From NCBI GenBank assembly GCA_000720805.1, contig JODI01000007.1:62001-126000 (forward strand): a stretch of DNA of 64,000 nucleotides, in the 5' to 3' direction. Both the position numbers and the translations under genes were made by a program. Origin of the DNA: Streptomyces violaceoruber (GTDB taxonomy: Bacteria; Actinomycetota; Actinomycetes; Streptomycetales; Streptomycetaceae). How positions within the stretch are numbered: position 1 is the first letter of the stretch; the number at the start of each line of letters is the position of its first letter. Positions 42,783 through 51,440 of this stretch are shown here, one piece after another. Under the pieces are notes generated by a model. The model was not told the origin of the DNA and made no database searches. It saw only the letters and a list, made by a program, of their open reading frames with translations.

Positions 42783-43631
42783 ATGTCTCAGGCCCGGCTC
42801 ATGGACGGCACCGCGCTCGCCCGGCGCACCCTGGAGGCCACCGCCGAACGGGCGGCCGAACTCACCCGACGCGCGGGGCAGGCACCCTGTCTGGCGACCG
42901 TCCTGGTCGGCGAGGACCCCGCCTCCGTCACGTACGTCCGGATGAAGCAGAACCGCTGCCGCACGGCCGGCATCGAGTCGCGGCACGTGGCGCTGCCCGC
43001 CGCCACCAGCACCGAGGAACTCGTCGGCACACTCCGGACCCTGTCGGAGGACCCCGGTGTGCACGGCATCCTGCTCCAGCATCCGATGGGCGCGCACATA
43101 GACGAGCGCGCCGCGTTCGAGGCCATCGCCCCCGAGAAGGACGTCGACGGTGTCACCTTCGCCTCCTTCGCCACGATGAGCTTCGGCCTGCCGGGGTTCG
43201 TGTCCTGCACCCCCGGCGGGATCATGCGGCTGCTCGACGCTCACGACGTCGCCCCCTCGGGCCGGCGCGCGGTGGTCGTGGGCCGCAGTGCGATCCTCGG
43301 CAAGCCGGTCGGCATGCTGCTGCTCGCCCGCGACGCCACGGTGACGTACTGCCACTCTCGCACCCGGGACCTGTCCGCGGTCGTGCGCGAGGCAGACATC
43401 GTGGTCGCCGCGGTGGGCCGGCCGCGGCTGATCCAGGGGCGGGACATCAAGCCCGGCGCCGTCGTGGTCGACGCCGGCTACAACCCGGGCAACATCGGCG
43501 ACGTCGACTTCGACTCCGCCGTGGAGCGGGCCTCGCTGATCACGCCGGTGCCGGGGGGCGTCGGCCCGATGACGATCGCCTTGCTGCTGGAGCAGACCGT
43601 GGACGCCGCCGCCCGGCAGCTGGGGGTCTGA
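42783..43631 (+). CDS. folD: Bifunctional methylenetetrahydrofolate dehydrogenase/cyclohydrolase paralogue (FolD)
   Basis: 282 residues, full length for FolD. The catalytic Lys is in VTYVRMKQNRC, the Gln/Pro-rich loop in GILLQHPMGAHIDERA, PEKDVDGVTF is the conserved Asp stretch, and the dinucleotide site is VVVGRSAILGKPVGMLLLAR. The end VPGGVGPMTIALLLEQTV is typical. It interconverts methylene-, methenyl- and formyl-tetrahydrofolate in the cytoplasm. AGGAG lies about nine bases before the ATG. It stands apart from one-carbon genes and is probably a second copy. Confidence 0.93.
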   Translation: MSQARLMDGTALARRTLEATAERAAELTRRAGQAPCLATVLVGEDPASVTYVRMKQNRCRTAGIESRHVALPAATSTEELVGTLRTLSEDPGVHGILLQHPMGAHIDERAAFEAIAPEKDVDGVTFASFATMSFGLPGFVSCTPGGIMRLLDAHDVAPSGRRAVVVGRSAILGKPVGMLLLARDATVTYCHSRTRDLSAVVREADIVVAAVGRPRLIQGRDIKPGAVVVDAGYNPGNIGDVDFDSAVERASLITPVPGGVGPMTIALLLEQTVDAAARQLGV

Positions 43632-43757
43632 AGGTCGCCTTCAGGCCCGCCCGAAGCCGGGCGACCGGTATGGCCTCACGGCCCGGGGGTTCCGTGGCCG
43701 AGCGACAGCCGGGGCGTTCGCCCCCGGGGAGCGGGTTCCGCCGCCATACTGGCCGTT

Positions 43758-45002
43758 GTGCGCGTAGCGATCATGACGGCGGGATCCCGGGGCGACGTGG
43801 CCCCGTACACCGGACTGGGCCACGGCCTCGCCCGCGCCGGACACGAGGTCACCCTGGTCACCCACGCCCGCTTCGAGCCGCTGGCGGCCGGGGCGGGGCT
43901 GCGCTTCCATCCGTTGCCGGTGGACCCGCGGGCGGAGCTGGAGTCGGCACGCGGGCGGGGGCTGCACCGGAGCGCGACCGGGGTCGGGAAGCTGGTGCGG
44001 GTGGTCGCGATGGCGCGGGCGCTGGCCGGGCGGATGACCGACGACCTCGTGGCGGCCGCCCGCACCAGCGACGCGCTGCTCCTCGCCGCGTCCGTCGGCC
44101 CGCTGGGCCACGCCGTGGCCGAGGGGCTGTCCCTGCCGAGCCTGGGGGTACATCTCCAACCCCTCGCTCCCACCCGGGAGTTCCCGCCGCCGATGCTGGG
44201 CGTCGGCTCCTGGGGCGCTCTCGGCAACCGGGTCGCCGGGGTGGGCGTGAGTCTCGCGGTCGAGCAGGTCTTCGCCGCCGCCGTCCCGGAGGTACGGCAC
44301 CGCCTGGGGCTGCCCCGCGTCCGTTCCGCCGCGGCTCTGCGGTCCCGGGAGCGGCAGGGCTGGCCGGTGTGCCATGGCTTCAGCCCGCTGGTGGTCGCCC
44401 GGCCGCGGGACTGGCGGCCGGGCCTGGACGTGACGGGTTACTGGTGGCCGTACGACGCTGACGTCCAGCTCCCGCCGCGGCTGCGGGAGTTCCTCGACGC
44501 CGGGCCGGCGCCGGTCTTCGTGGGGCTGGGCAGCGCGACCGTGCCCGACCCGGAGCGGCTCGGCGCCGAGATCGTGCGCGCCCTGCGGGCGGCCGGGCTG
44601 CGCGGGGTGGTGCAGCGCGGCTGGGCCGGCCTCACGGCCACCGGCGACGACATGCTGACCATCGACGAGGTTCCCCACTCCGCGCTCTTCCCGCGGATGG
44701 CGGCGGTGGTCCATCACGCCGGCGCGGGGACGACCGCGGCCGGTCTGCGGGCCGGGGTGCCTGCGGTGCCGGTGCCGGTCCAGTTCGACGAGGGGTTCTG
44801 GGCGGCACGGCTGGTCGGCCTGGGCGTGGCGCCGGCCGCGCTGCCGTTGCGCCGTCTGACCGCCGACGCGCTGAGCTCGGCTCTCGTGCGCGCCACCCGC
44901 GACGCCGGATACCGGGAGCGGGCCGAGGCGCTGGGCGCGCGCATCCGCGCCGAGGACGGCGTCACCCCGGTACGGGAGGCGGTGAACAGCCTCGGAGGCT
45001 AG
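43758..45002 (+). CDS. Glycosyltransferase, MGT/GT1-GT28-like
   Basis: 414 residues in the two-domain GT-B fold. N-terminus: AIMTAGSRGDVAPYTGLGHG, the acceptor domain start; C-terminal donor site: AAVVHHAGAGTTAAGLRAGV followed by PVPVQFDEGFWAARL, matching enzymes that glycosylate macrolides, lipids or sterols with UDP or dTDP sugars. The GTG at 43758 lacks a Shine-Dalgarno sequence and has CATACT seven bases upstream, so it is probably leaderless. Its TAG stop overlaps the first base of repeat copy B. It is clearly related to the gene at 47406. Confidence 0.9.
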   Translation: MRVAIMTAGSRGDVAPYTGLGHGLARAGHEVTLVTHARFEPLAAGAGLRFHPLPVDPRAELESARGRGLHRSATGVGKLVRVVAMARALAGRMTDDLVAAARTSDALLLAASVGPLGHAVAEGLSLPSLGVHLQPLAPTREFPPPMLGVGSWGALGNRVAGVGVSLAVEQVFAAAVPEVRHRLGLPRVRSAAALRSRERQGWPVCHGFSPLVVARPRDWRPGLDVTGYWWPYDADVQLPPRLREFLDAGPAPVFVGLGSATVPDPERLGAEIVRALRAAGLRGVVQRGWAGLTATGDDMLTIDEVPHSALFPRMAAVVHHAGAGTTAAGLRAGVPAVPVPVQFDEGFWAARLVGLGVAPAALPLRRLTADALSSALVRATRDAGYRERAEALGARIRAEDGVTPVREAVNSLGG

Positions 45003-45104
45003 GGCCCTTCTGATAGATCTCCGCGGCGTCGCGACGCCCGGCACGCACGCTCACGGCACGGCGCAAAGGGCCAGGTGGCTCCGCCACATGACCCTCCACG
45101 CCGC
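45002..45104 (-). repeat. Copy B of the TIR-ended small repeat, one end only
   Basis: It begins GGGCCCTTCTGATAGATCTC and continues CGGCGTCGCGACGCCCGGCA, the exact inverse of the right end of copy C (one base change in the end repeat), then shares AGGGCCAGGTGGCTCCGCCA with the inverse of copy A. It therefore lies in the opposite orientation to A and C and is truncated. Its first G is the last base of the glycosyltransferase stop codon. Confidence 0.8.
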
Positions 45105-45269
45105 GCTCGGAGGCAAGCCGCCAATCAGCCGTGTGAACAACGCTGCGGGCCAATACACCTAGGGCCTGCGCAGAGGCGCGGTGCCAGGGCCCGCGAGCCC
45201 GGCCTGATCCACCCGACAGGCGCCCTGACGGCTGCCACCCCGCAGCCCGGGCGGAACCGGCAGTCCTCG

Positions 45270-45935
45270 TCAGGCGCCGGGCGGCGGCTCCCACCCCGGG
45301 GGCCGCAGGATCCCCAGCAGCTGCCGGACCAGTTCCTCGACGACCTCGTCGAGCGTGGCGTGCACCCACCCGGCGTTCCAGTCGTGGAGCAGTCCGTTGA
45401 CGCTTCCGATGAACGCCGCCGCGGCGAGCCGGTAGTCACGGGGGGCCGCCTCCCCGCGCGCCACGGCGGCCTCGGCCTCCGCGCACACCAGGTCGACCCA
45501 GCTGGCGCGGCGGGCCAGGCGCTGCTCCTCCAGGCGCGGGCTGACGCCGATGATCTCGACGAAGGTGATGCGGATGCGGCGAGGGTCGCCGGTGACGTTC
45601 GCGGCGTACGCGTGGAAGATCGCGGAGACGCGCTCGGCGAGCGGGAGGTTCTCCGCGCCGGTCACGGCGGCCACGACCGCCTGCTCGGCCCAGGCGTTGA
45701 CCTCGAGGTGGAGAGCGGCCAGGACGTCCTCGAGAGTGCGGAACTCCTCGTAGAACTGGCGCGTGGACAGGCCCGCGGCCTCGCTGAGCGCGGCGACGGT
45801 GGTCGCGCGGTAGCCGGGGGCGTCGCCGAAGAGCTGGAGGGCGGCGTCCAGGAAACGCCGACGCCGCTCGGCCTGCCGCTCCTCGGCCGTCTTGCCGCCG
45901 TAGCGGCCGGTCGGCGTCCTGAGCCTGCCCGTCAC
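45270..45935 (-). CDS. TetR/AcrR-family transcriptional regulator
   Basis: 221 residues from a GTG at 45935 with AGGAGG four bases upstream; an ATG at 45980 is an alternative. The helix-turn-helix reads ALQLFGDAPGYRATTVAALS, then EAAGLSTRQFYEEFRTLEDV. The ligand domain has ITFVEIIGVSPRLEEQRLAR and a C-terminal helical region. It is divergent from a secreted beta-propeller gene, and a CTTACT...AGTAAG palindrome lies between them; the glycosyltransferase on the other side is separated by the repeat copy B. Confidence 0.92.
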   Translation of the reverse strand: MTGRLRTPTGRYGGKTAEERQAERRRRFLDAALQLFGDAPGYRATTVAALSEAAGLSTRQFYEEFRTLEDVLAALHLEVNAWAEQAVVAAVTGAENLPLAERVSAIFHAYAANVTGDPRRIRITFVEIIGVSPRLEEQRLARRASWVDLVCAEAEAAVARGEAAPRDYRLAAAAFIGSVNGLLHDWNAGWVHATLDEVVEELVRQLLGILRPPGWEPPPGA

Positions 45936-46024
45936 CGCGCCTCCTGTCCCGCCCGACCGTCGGACGCTCCGTTCGAACACTGATTTTGTCGTGTACGCAC
46001 TCTTGTGGAGAAGGGCCTCCCTTC

Positions 46025-46040
46025 CTTACTTTGCAGTAAG
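46025..46040. promoter_or_regulatory. Palindrome, candidate TetR operator
   Basis: CTTACT (46025-46030) and AGTAAG (46035-46040) are perfect inverted arms around TTGC, followed by TTAACTCTGAAACC. It lies between the TetR gene and the beta-propeller gene, 90 bases from the TetR start and 112 bases before the propeller ATG, where a dimeric repressor could control both. Confidence 0.65.
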
Positions 46041-46151
46041 TTAACTCTGAAACCAAACGTGTTCAGTTCTTCGGCCCCTTTTTGGCATGCTCATGTCCAT
46101 GCCGAGCCGCACATGTCCCTGCCCAGCCCCTAGCAGAGGAAGGGAGCAGTC

Positions 46152-47402
46152 ATGCCTGCCATCAGACCCAGGCACCTGTGCTCCGTAGCCGCCGCCCTCG
46201 CCCTGACCCTCACCGTTCCCGCGACCGCCACCGCCGCAGCCCCGGACACCTCCGCCGCCCTGCGCGAGGTGATGTTCGTCGGCAACAACTGGGACGGCAC
46301 CGCCGATGTCATCAAGTCCAGCGGGGACTTCGCGAAGATCGGCCGCGTCAATGTGATCCCCGACAAGGCCCAGCGAATGGCGGAGATCAACGCCGACCCG
46401 ATCCGGTGGATCGCCTTCATGACCGTCCGCAACACCGTCGGCGAGGGCCACGACCAGTTCGCCGACGACATGTACTCCACCCCGGACGGCACCTCGGTGG
46501 TCGTCTCGCGCCCGAGCTTCGCCGACGTGGTCTCGATCAACCTGGCCACCGGGGCCGTCAACTGGCGTTTCCCCGTGTCGGGTTACCGCGCCGACCACAT
46601 GGCGGTCTCCCCCGACGGCAAGCGGGTCGCGGTCTCGGCCTCGACCGGCAACACCGTGCACGTCCTGGACATCACCACGGGCAAGCAACTCGGGTCGTTC
46701 GCCACGGGCGACAAGCCGCACGAGAACATCTTCACCAGTGACGGCAAGTACATCTGGAACATGGCCATCGGCGACGTGAACACCGCGACCGACGCCCCGT
46801 GGCTGGACTGGACGAAGGGCGACCGGCACATCACCGTCGTCGACGCCACGACCTACAAGCAGGTCAAGGTCATCGACATGCGGGAGCGGCTGGACGCGAT
46901 CGGCCTCACCGACTACTCCGACGCGGTCCGGCCGGCCGTCTTCTCCCCCGACGAGTCCAAGCTGTACTTCCAGGTGTCGTTCTTCAACGGCTTCTTCGAG
47001 TACGACATCGCCTCCGACAAGATCACCCGCACGAAGACGCTGCCGAAGAACCCGGCGACCAGCGACGACCGCACCACGATGGTCAACGACTCGCGCCACC
47101 ACGGCCTCTCGATGAAGCCGGACGGCTCCAAGCTGTGTGTGGCGGGCACGATGGACGACTACGCGACCGTCGTGGACCGCGCCACCCTCAAGGAGGGCCC
47201 GCTCGTGCCCGCGTCCAAGCCGTACTGGGCCACCGTGAGCGGTGACGGCAAGAGCTGTGTCGTCTCCGAGAGCGGCGCCGACCAGGTCACCGCCATCGAC
47301 TTCGCCACCGGGCAGAAGACGGTGTCGGTACCGGTGGGCGACCATCCGCAGCGCGTCCGTCTCGGGCATGTGGCGGCGGGCTGGACGGGACCGGCCTCCT
47401 GA
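46152..47402 (+). CDS. Secreted YVTN-type beta-propeller protein
   Basis: 416 residues. A signal peptide ends near TATAAA. The rest consists of repeated four-strand blades with YVTN/WD-like spacing: STPDGTSVVVSRPSFADVVS, MAVSPDGKRVAVSASTGNTV, VFSPDESKLYFQVSFFNGFF, LSMKPDGSKLCVAGTMDDYA and ATVSGDGKSCVVSESGADQV. No catalytic signature is visible, so it may be a binding or scaffold protein outside the cell. GGAAGGGAG precedes the ATG. It is divergent from a TetR gene and ends 3 bases from a convergent glycosyltransferase. Confidence 0.87.
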   Translation: MPAIRPRHLCSVAAALALTLTVPATATAAAPDTSAALREVMFVGNNWDGTADVIKSSGDFAKIGRVNVIPDKAQRMAEINADPIRWIAFMTVRNTVGEGHDQFADDMYSTPDGTSVVVSRPSFADVVSINLATGAVNWRFPVSGYRADHMAVSPDGKRVAVSASTGNTVHVLDITTGKQLGSFATGDKPHENIFTSDGKYIWNMAIGDVNTATDAPWLDWTKGDRHITVVDATTYKQVKVIDMRERLDAIGLTDYSDAVRPAVFSPDESKLYFQVSFFNGFFEYDIASDKITRTKTLPKNPATSDDRTTMVNDSRHHGLSMKPDGSKLCVAGTMDDYATVVDRATLKEGPLVPASKPYWATVSGDGKSCVVSESGADQVTAIDFATGQKTVSVPVGDHPQRVRLGHVAAGWTGPAS

Positions 47403-47405
47403 GGC

Positions 47406-48620
47406 TCACTCCGTCAGCCGTTCGACGGCTTTCACCGCCGCGCCCGCTCCGTCCTCGGTCGCCATGTGCCGCGCGGCGACCGAGGCGGCGCGGGTGTGGC
47501 CCTGCTGCCGTACGACCCGTTCCAGCGCGTCGGCGAGCCGGTCGGCGGTGAGGGACCGGAAGGGGATCGGGGCGGTCGCGGCACCGCTCGCGGCCAGTCG
47601 CCCCGCCCAGAACGGCTGGTCCGCCGTCACCGGCACCGGCACCGCGGGTACCCCGGCACGCATCCCGGCGGCCGTGGTGCCCGCGCCGGCGTGGTGGACC
47701 ACGGCGGCGACCCTCGGGAACAGCAGCTCGTGCGGTGTGTCCCCGATCGTGAGCACGTCGTCGCCGTCGGCCGCGAGTCCCGCGCCGCCGGTCTGCAGGA
47801 TCCCGCGCAGTCCGGCCTGCCGCAGCGCCCGTACGGCGATCTCGCTCAGCCGCTCCCCGTGACCGGCGGCCATGCTGCCGAACCCGACGAACACCGGCCG
47901 CGGCCCGGCCGCGAGGAAGTCCTCGACCTCGGCGGGCAGTCGACTGCCGACGGCGACGAACGGCCACCAGGTGCCGATGACGTCGAGCCCCGGCCGCCAG
48001 TCGGAGGGACGCGGCACCAGAGCCGTACTGAAGCCGTGCAGGACGGGCCAGTTCGCCCGCTCCTGCCGTCGGCGCATCTCGTGCGGCGCGAGCGGAGGCA
48101 GCTGCAGTCCGCGGCGGAGTTCGGTGACCGCCTCCGTGTAGACCCGGTCGGCCATGCGCAGGGCGACACGTCCGGCCGTGCGGTTGCCCGGGCGCCCCAG
48201 TGAGCGGGTGCCCGTGACGACGGGAGGGAAGTCGCCGGTGGGCGCGGTGGGTTGGAGGTAGGCGCCGACGGCCGGGACGCCGGTGGCCTCGGCCAGGTGC
48301 CAGCCGAGGGGTGCCGTCGTGGTCGACAGGAGCAGCAGGTCCGTTCCCCGGGCCACCGCGTCCGCGAAGCCTCGTCCGAGTTCGGTGACGAACGCGGCGG
48401 CGGCCCGCATGAGTTGGCGCTTGTCGGGGGCGCCGCCACCCTGGGCCGGCGGGCGCGAGGGGAGACCCCGGAACTCCAGTTGCGCCTCCCGCACCAGCGG
48501 CGCGAAGGCGTCCGTCGTGGCGACGGCGACCTCGTACCCGGCCCGGCGGAGCTCGGCTCCGAGTCCGGTGTAGGGCGCGATGTCGCCGCGCGAGCCCGCC
48601 GCGGCGATCAGGATCCTCAT
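47406..48620 (-). CDS. Glycosyltransferase, MGT/GT1-GT28-like
   Basis: 404 residues, GT-B fold. N-terminus MRILIAAAGSRGDIAPYTGL; donor motif VAAVVHHAGAGTTAAGMRAG and PAVPVPVTADQPFWAGRLAA. It is a paralogue of the gene at 43758, with matching motifs along the whole length. Its ATG overlaps the stop of a TipAL-like MerR regulator by four bases, so both are translated together; a drug-sensing regulator coupled to a glycosyltransferase suggests inactivation of an antibiotic by glycosylation, as inference. Sugar donor and acceptor unknown. Confidence 0.9.
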   Translation of the reverse strand: MRILIAAAGSRGDIAPYTGLGAELRRAGYEVAVATTDAFAPLVREAQLEFRGLPSRPPAQGGGAPDKRQLMRAAAAFVTELGRGFADAVARGTDLLLLSTTTAPLGWHLAEATGVPAVGAYLQPTAPTGDFPPVVTGTRSLGRPGNRTAGRVALRMADRVYTEAVTELRRGLQLPPLAPHEMRRRQERANWPVLHGFSTALVPRPSDWRPGLDVIGTWWPFVAVGSRLPAEVEDFLAAGPRPVFVGFGSMAAGHGERLSEIAVRALRQAGLRGILQTGGAGLAADGDDVLTIGDTPHELLFPRVAAVVHHAGAGTTAAGMRAGVPAVPVPVTADQPFWAGRLAASGAATAPIPFRSLTADRLADALERVVRQQGHTRAASVAARHMATEDGAGAAVKAVERLTE

Positions 48621-49402
48621 GTCTCCTCCGAGGAGTCGGTGCGGGACCCGTTCGCGTGCACGGCCTTCGCCACGTAGGCGGCGAGGCCCGGTCGTTGTTC
48701 CGAGGGCGGCACGACCAGGGCGAAGGCGCGAGGGTCGGTGACGAAGTCGTCCGCGATGCGTCGGTGCATGTCCGGTGAGCAGGTGGTGAACCAGCGGGTG
48801 ATGTGCTGCCGGTGCTCCTCGGCGAGGTCCATGGCCCGCTCACCGTCGCCGGGTTCCCCGGCGTCGAAGGCGTCGAGCAGCCGTACGCGCCAGGCGGCGG
48901 CCTCGCCCATCAGCTGCCGCCAGTCCTCCTTGCTGTGCGCGGCCGCGCGTGCCATCGACTCGCGCTGCCCCTCCGAGTCGGCCCACTTCAGCCGCGCCTC
49001 GGTGGCGTAGCTGAGGTCGAAGCTGATCTCGCCGAACACCTCGAAGCGTTCCTGCGGGGTGAGCGTCACCCCGGTCTGCTGGACCTCGATGGCGCGCTCG
49101 GCGACCTCGGCGAGACGCTGGAGCCGGCTGATCTCCTCGGCCAACTGCCGTTGCCTGGCCCGCAGCTGGTCCAGGGCGTTCGCCTGCGGGTCCTTGAGGA
49201 TGGTGGCGATCTCGTCGAGGGAGAAGCCGAGTTCACGGTAGAAGAGGATCTGCTGGAGCCGGGCCAGATCGGCCTCGTCGTAGAGCCGGTATCCGGCCCC
49301 GCTGCGGGTGCTGGGCGTGAGCAGGCCCGCCTTGTCGTAGTGGTGCAGTGTGCGCACCGTCACTTGGGCGAAGGACGCGACCTGCCTCACCGAGTACCTC
49401 AT
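48617..49402 (-). CDS. MerR-family regulator with TipAS-like drug-binding domain
   Basis: 261 residues. MerR winged helix at the start (YSVRQVASFAQVTVRTLHHY, then DKAGLLTPSTRSGAGYRLYD), a long coiled-coil dimerisation helix (about 75-110), then a TipAS-like globular domain. RWFTTCSPDMHRRIADDFVT aligns with the segment of TipAL that carries the thiopeptide-reactive Cys214; here it is Cys208. Such proteins sense peptide antibiotics and activate their own promoter. A MerR-type dyad lies upstream. It shares four bases with the downstream glycosyltransferase gene. Confidence 0.9.
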   Translation of the reverse strand: MRYSVRQVASFAQVTVRTLHHYDKAGLLTPSTRSGAGYRLYDEADLARLQQILFYRELGFSLDEIATILKDPQANALDQLRARQRQLAEEISRLQRLAEVAERAIEVQQTGVTLTPQERFEVFGEISFDLSYATEARLKWADSEGQRESMARAAAHSKEDWRQLMGEAAAWRVRLLDAFDAGEPGDGERAMDLAEEHRQHITRWFTTCSPDMHRRIADDFVTDPRAFALVVPPSEQRPGLAAYVAKAVHANGSRTDSSEET

Positions 49403-49433
49403 TCACCTGCCCTTTCGTCGGGGTCCAGCCTCA

Positions 49434-49457
49434 ACCCTGACGCAAGGGGAGGGTCAA
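49434..49457 (-). promoter_or_regulatory. MerR-type promoter/operator dyad
   Basis: Read on the minus strand, TTGACC (49457-49452) overlaps the dyad ACCCT...AGGGT (49454-49434, 21 bases) in the form ACCCTCCCCTTGCGTCAGGG. In MerR-activated promoters the dyad fills an over-long spacer after the -35 box, as here. It lies 32 bases before the regulator start, so autoregulation of the regulator-glycosyltransferase pair is likely. Confidence 0.7.
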
Positions 49458-49500
49458 GCGATCCCGGGCCGCGCCTTTCGGACCGGCCCGGGACCGCGGC

Positions 49501-51366
49501 TCAGCCGGCCCGCTGGGCGGCCCACGCGGTCAGCTCGGACCTGGCCGCGGTCAGCAGGGTCGACGAGGGCGCCGTCGTGCCGTTGGTCACCAGCGCGTAG
49601 TGCAGGACGCCGGTGTCGGGGGCGCTGAGCAGGAGGCGGCGGCTTCCGGTGCCGCCCGGTTCCGGGGCGGCCGCGATCGGGGTGGTCCGTGTGTAGGCGG
49701 ACGGACCGTAGGAGGTGCCCAGGTCGGAGACCACCGTGGTCGTCGCGGTCGGGAAGGACGCCGGGAGGTGCAGTTCGGTGGGCGCCGACGTGCCGTCGGA
49801 TCGCCACAGCAGCAGCCCGTACTGGCCCGAGCCGACCAGCCGGGAGACGTTCGGGAGGGAGCTCGGCACCGGGTTCCAGGTCAGGGTGGTGGAGCCGTCG
49901 CGGGAGCGGTCCTCATAGGTGAAGCCGACCGTCGTCCCGGCCGTCGCGCTCGGGTAGAGCCGGTCCAGGAGCCGGGCGTCCTGCCGCAGCACGGCCGTGC
50001 CCGAGTCGTCGAGGCGTACGGCCGACAGGTCCTCGTCGTTCCAGGCGTCGCCGGAGGTGAGGACCTTGTCGGGGTTGCCGTTCATCAGTTCGTGGTGGCG
50101 GCCGTTGTAGATGTCCCACTGCCATTGCGTACCGGAGAGCACCGGGCCGGAGGAGGCCGGTTTCGACCACCAACTCGAACCGGGCACACGGGAGTCGAGC
50201 GCCTGGTACATCGCCTTGAGGACCGTGGGCGCCTTGTCGGAGACGGTGCCCGCGAGGGGGTGGCCGAACTCGCTGACGATGCCGGCGGTGCCGGTGGCCG
50301 CGGCGCGGTCGCGGACCGTGCCGAAGTCGCCCGCGTACTGGCCGTCCCCGGCCTTGCCCGGCATGAAGATCCCGGAGATGGCCTTCTGGTCGTAGAAGTG
50401 GGTGTTGAAGACGTAGTCCGGGCCGAGCGTGCCGGCGTCCAGCAGGCCGCCCTCCTGCTTCTGGAAGCTGATGTTGGCGTTCCAGAAGAGGTTCGGCTCC
50501 ACGAAGGCGGGCTTGTCCTGCCAGCCCGCCGCGTCCATGCGGGCGCGGAACTTCTCGTAGAACGGCCACAGCGTGTCACGTTCCCAGGCCCGGCTGGTCT
50601 GCCCGGAGTCATAGACGCCGGCGTGCGGTTCGTTGTACGGGTCGAAGCCGACGACGCCCGCGAACTCGGCGGAGCTCAGGTGCTGTTCGACATACGCCAT
50701 CGTCTTCTGGGCGGTGGCGAGGAACGCGTCCTGGAGGCCGTACGCGTTGTGCCAGAAGTCGCGCGACGCCTGCTTCACGGCCTCGTTCTGGGTGATGTTC
50801 TGACCCCAGAACAGGCAGATCCCGCAGCTCTCGTCCGGGTAGTTCCCGGCGTCCACGGCCCACTTGGGGGCGCCGTCGCCCGTGTACCAGCTGTCCGGGT
50901 CGAACAGGTACCGGGAGTAGAGGTCCTGGTGGAAGTCGGGGTAGACGCGGACGCCGGCGTCGAGGAAGGCGCGCATCTGCTCGGTGGCGGCCGACAGATA
51001 GGCCGTGTCGACCTGGCCGCGTACGGGTTCGGCGGAGGACCAGGAGAGCAGGAAGCGGACCGCGTTGCCGCCGCCCTGGGCACGCAGGGCGGTCGCGGAC
51101 TTCTTCGCGTCGGCGACCGAGGCGAAGGGCAGGCCCTTGTTCTCGGCCAGCTTGGTCTCACCGGAGACGTTGTAGCCGCGCAGCACCACCTCGCGGCCCT
51201 GGCCGTCGGTGAGGCGGCCGTCCCGCACGGTGACGGGGGTGTCGTCGAACCACAGGGAGCCCGGGAGGGCTTCGGCCGCGGCAGGTCTCACTCCCGCCCC
51301 CGTGAGGAACCCGGAGAGGACAACCAGAACAACGAGCAGACGCGCACGTAAATTCGGCATGTCCAT
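49501..51366 (-). CDS. Secreted GH5 endoglycoceramidase-like glycoside hydrolase
   Basis: 621 residues. A signal peptide ends near RPAAAEA. The catalytic barrel (about 40-450) has FLLSWSSAEPVRGQ, VYPDFHQDLYSRYLF, the acid/base Glu in FDPYNEPHAG and the nucleophile Glu in IVSEFGHPLAG, as in family 5 endoglycosylceramidases. The C-terminal ~150 residues form a beta-sandwich (VGFTYEDRSRDGSTTLTWNP). It would cleave glycan from glycolipids or related glycosides outside the cell. The ATG at 51366 (or 51360) starts it; the ribosome site is weak (GGAC). Confidence 0.9.
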   Translation of the reverse strand: MDMPNLRARLLVVLVVLSGFLTGAGVRPAAAEALPGSLWFDDTPVTVRDGRLTDGQGREVVLRGYNVSGETKLAENKGLPFASVADAKKSATALRAQGGGNAVRFLLSWSSAEPVRGQVDTAYLSAATEQMRAFLDAGVRVYPDFHQDLYSRYLFDPDSWYTGDGAPKWAVDAGNYPDESCGICLFWGQNITQNEAVKQASRDFWHNAYGLQDAFLATAQKTMAYVEQHLSSAEFAGVVGFDPYNEPHAGVYDSGQTSRAWERDTLWPFYEKFRARMDAAGWQDKPAFVEPNLFWNANISFQKQEGGLLDAGTLGPDYVFNTHFYDQKAISGIFMPGKAGDGQYAGDFGTVRDRAAATGTAGIVSEFGHPLAGTVSDKAPTVLKAMYQALDSRVPGSSWWSKPASSGPVLSGTQWQWDIYNGRHHELMNGNPDKVLTSGDAWNDEDLSAVRLDDSGTAVLRQDARLLDRLYPSATAGTTVGFTYEDRSRDGSTTLTWNPVPSSLPNVSRLVGSGQYGLLLWRSDGTSAPTELHLPASFPTATTTVVSDLGTSYGPSAYTRTTPIAAAPEPGGTGSRRLLLSAPDTGVLHYALVTNGTTAPSSTLLTAARSELTAWAAQRAG

Positions 51367-51440
51367 TACAGTCCGACGATTTCGGGACACAGTCAACAGC
51401 ATCTGACTGATGAGTAAGTTTCAGCTTTCCGGCCGAAGTG

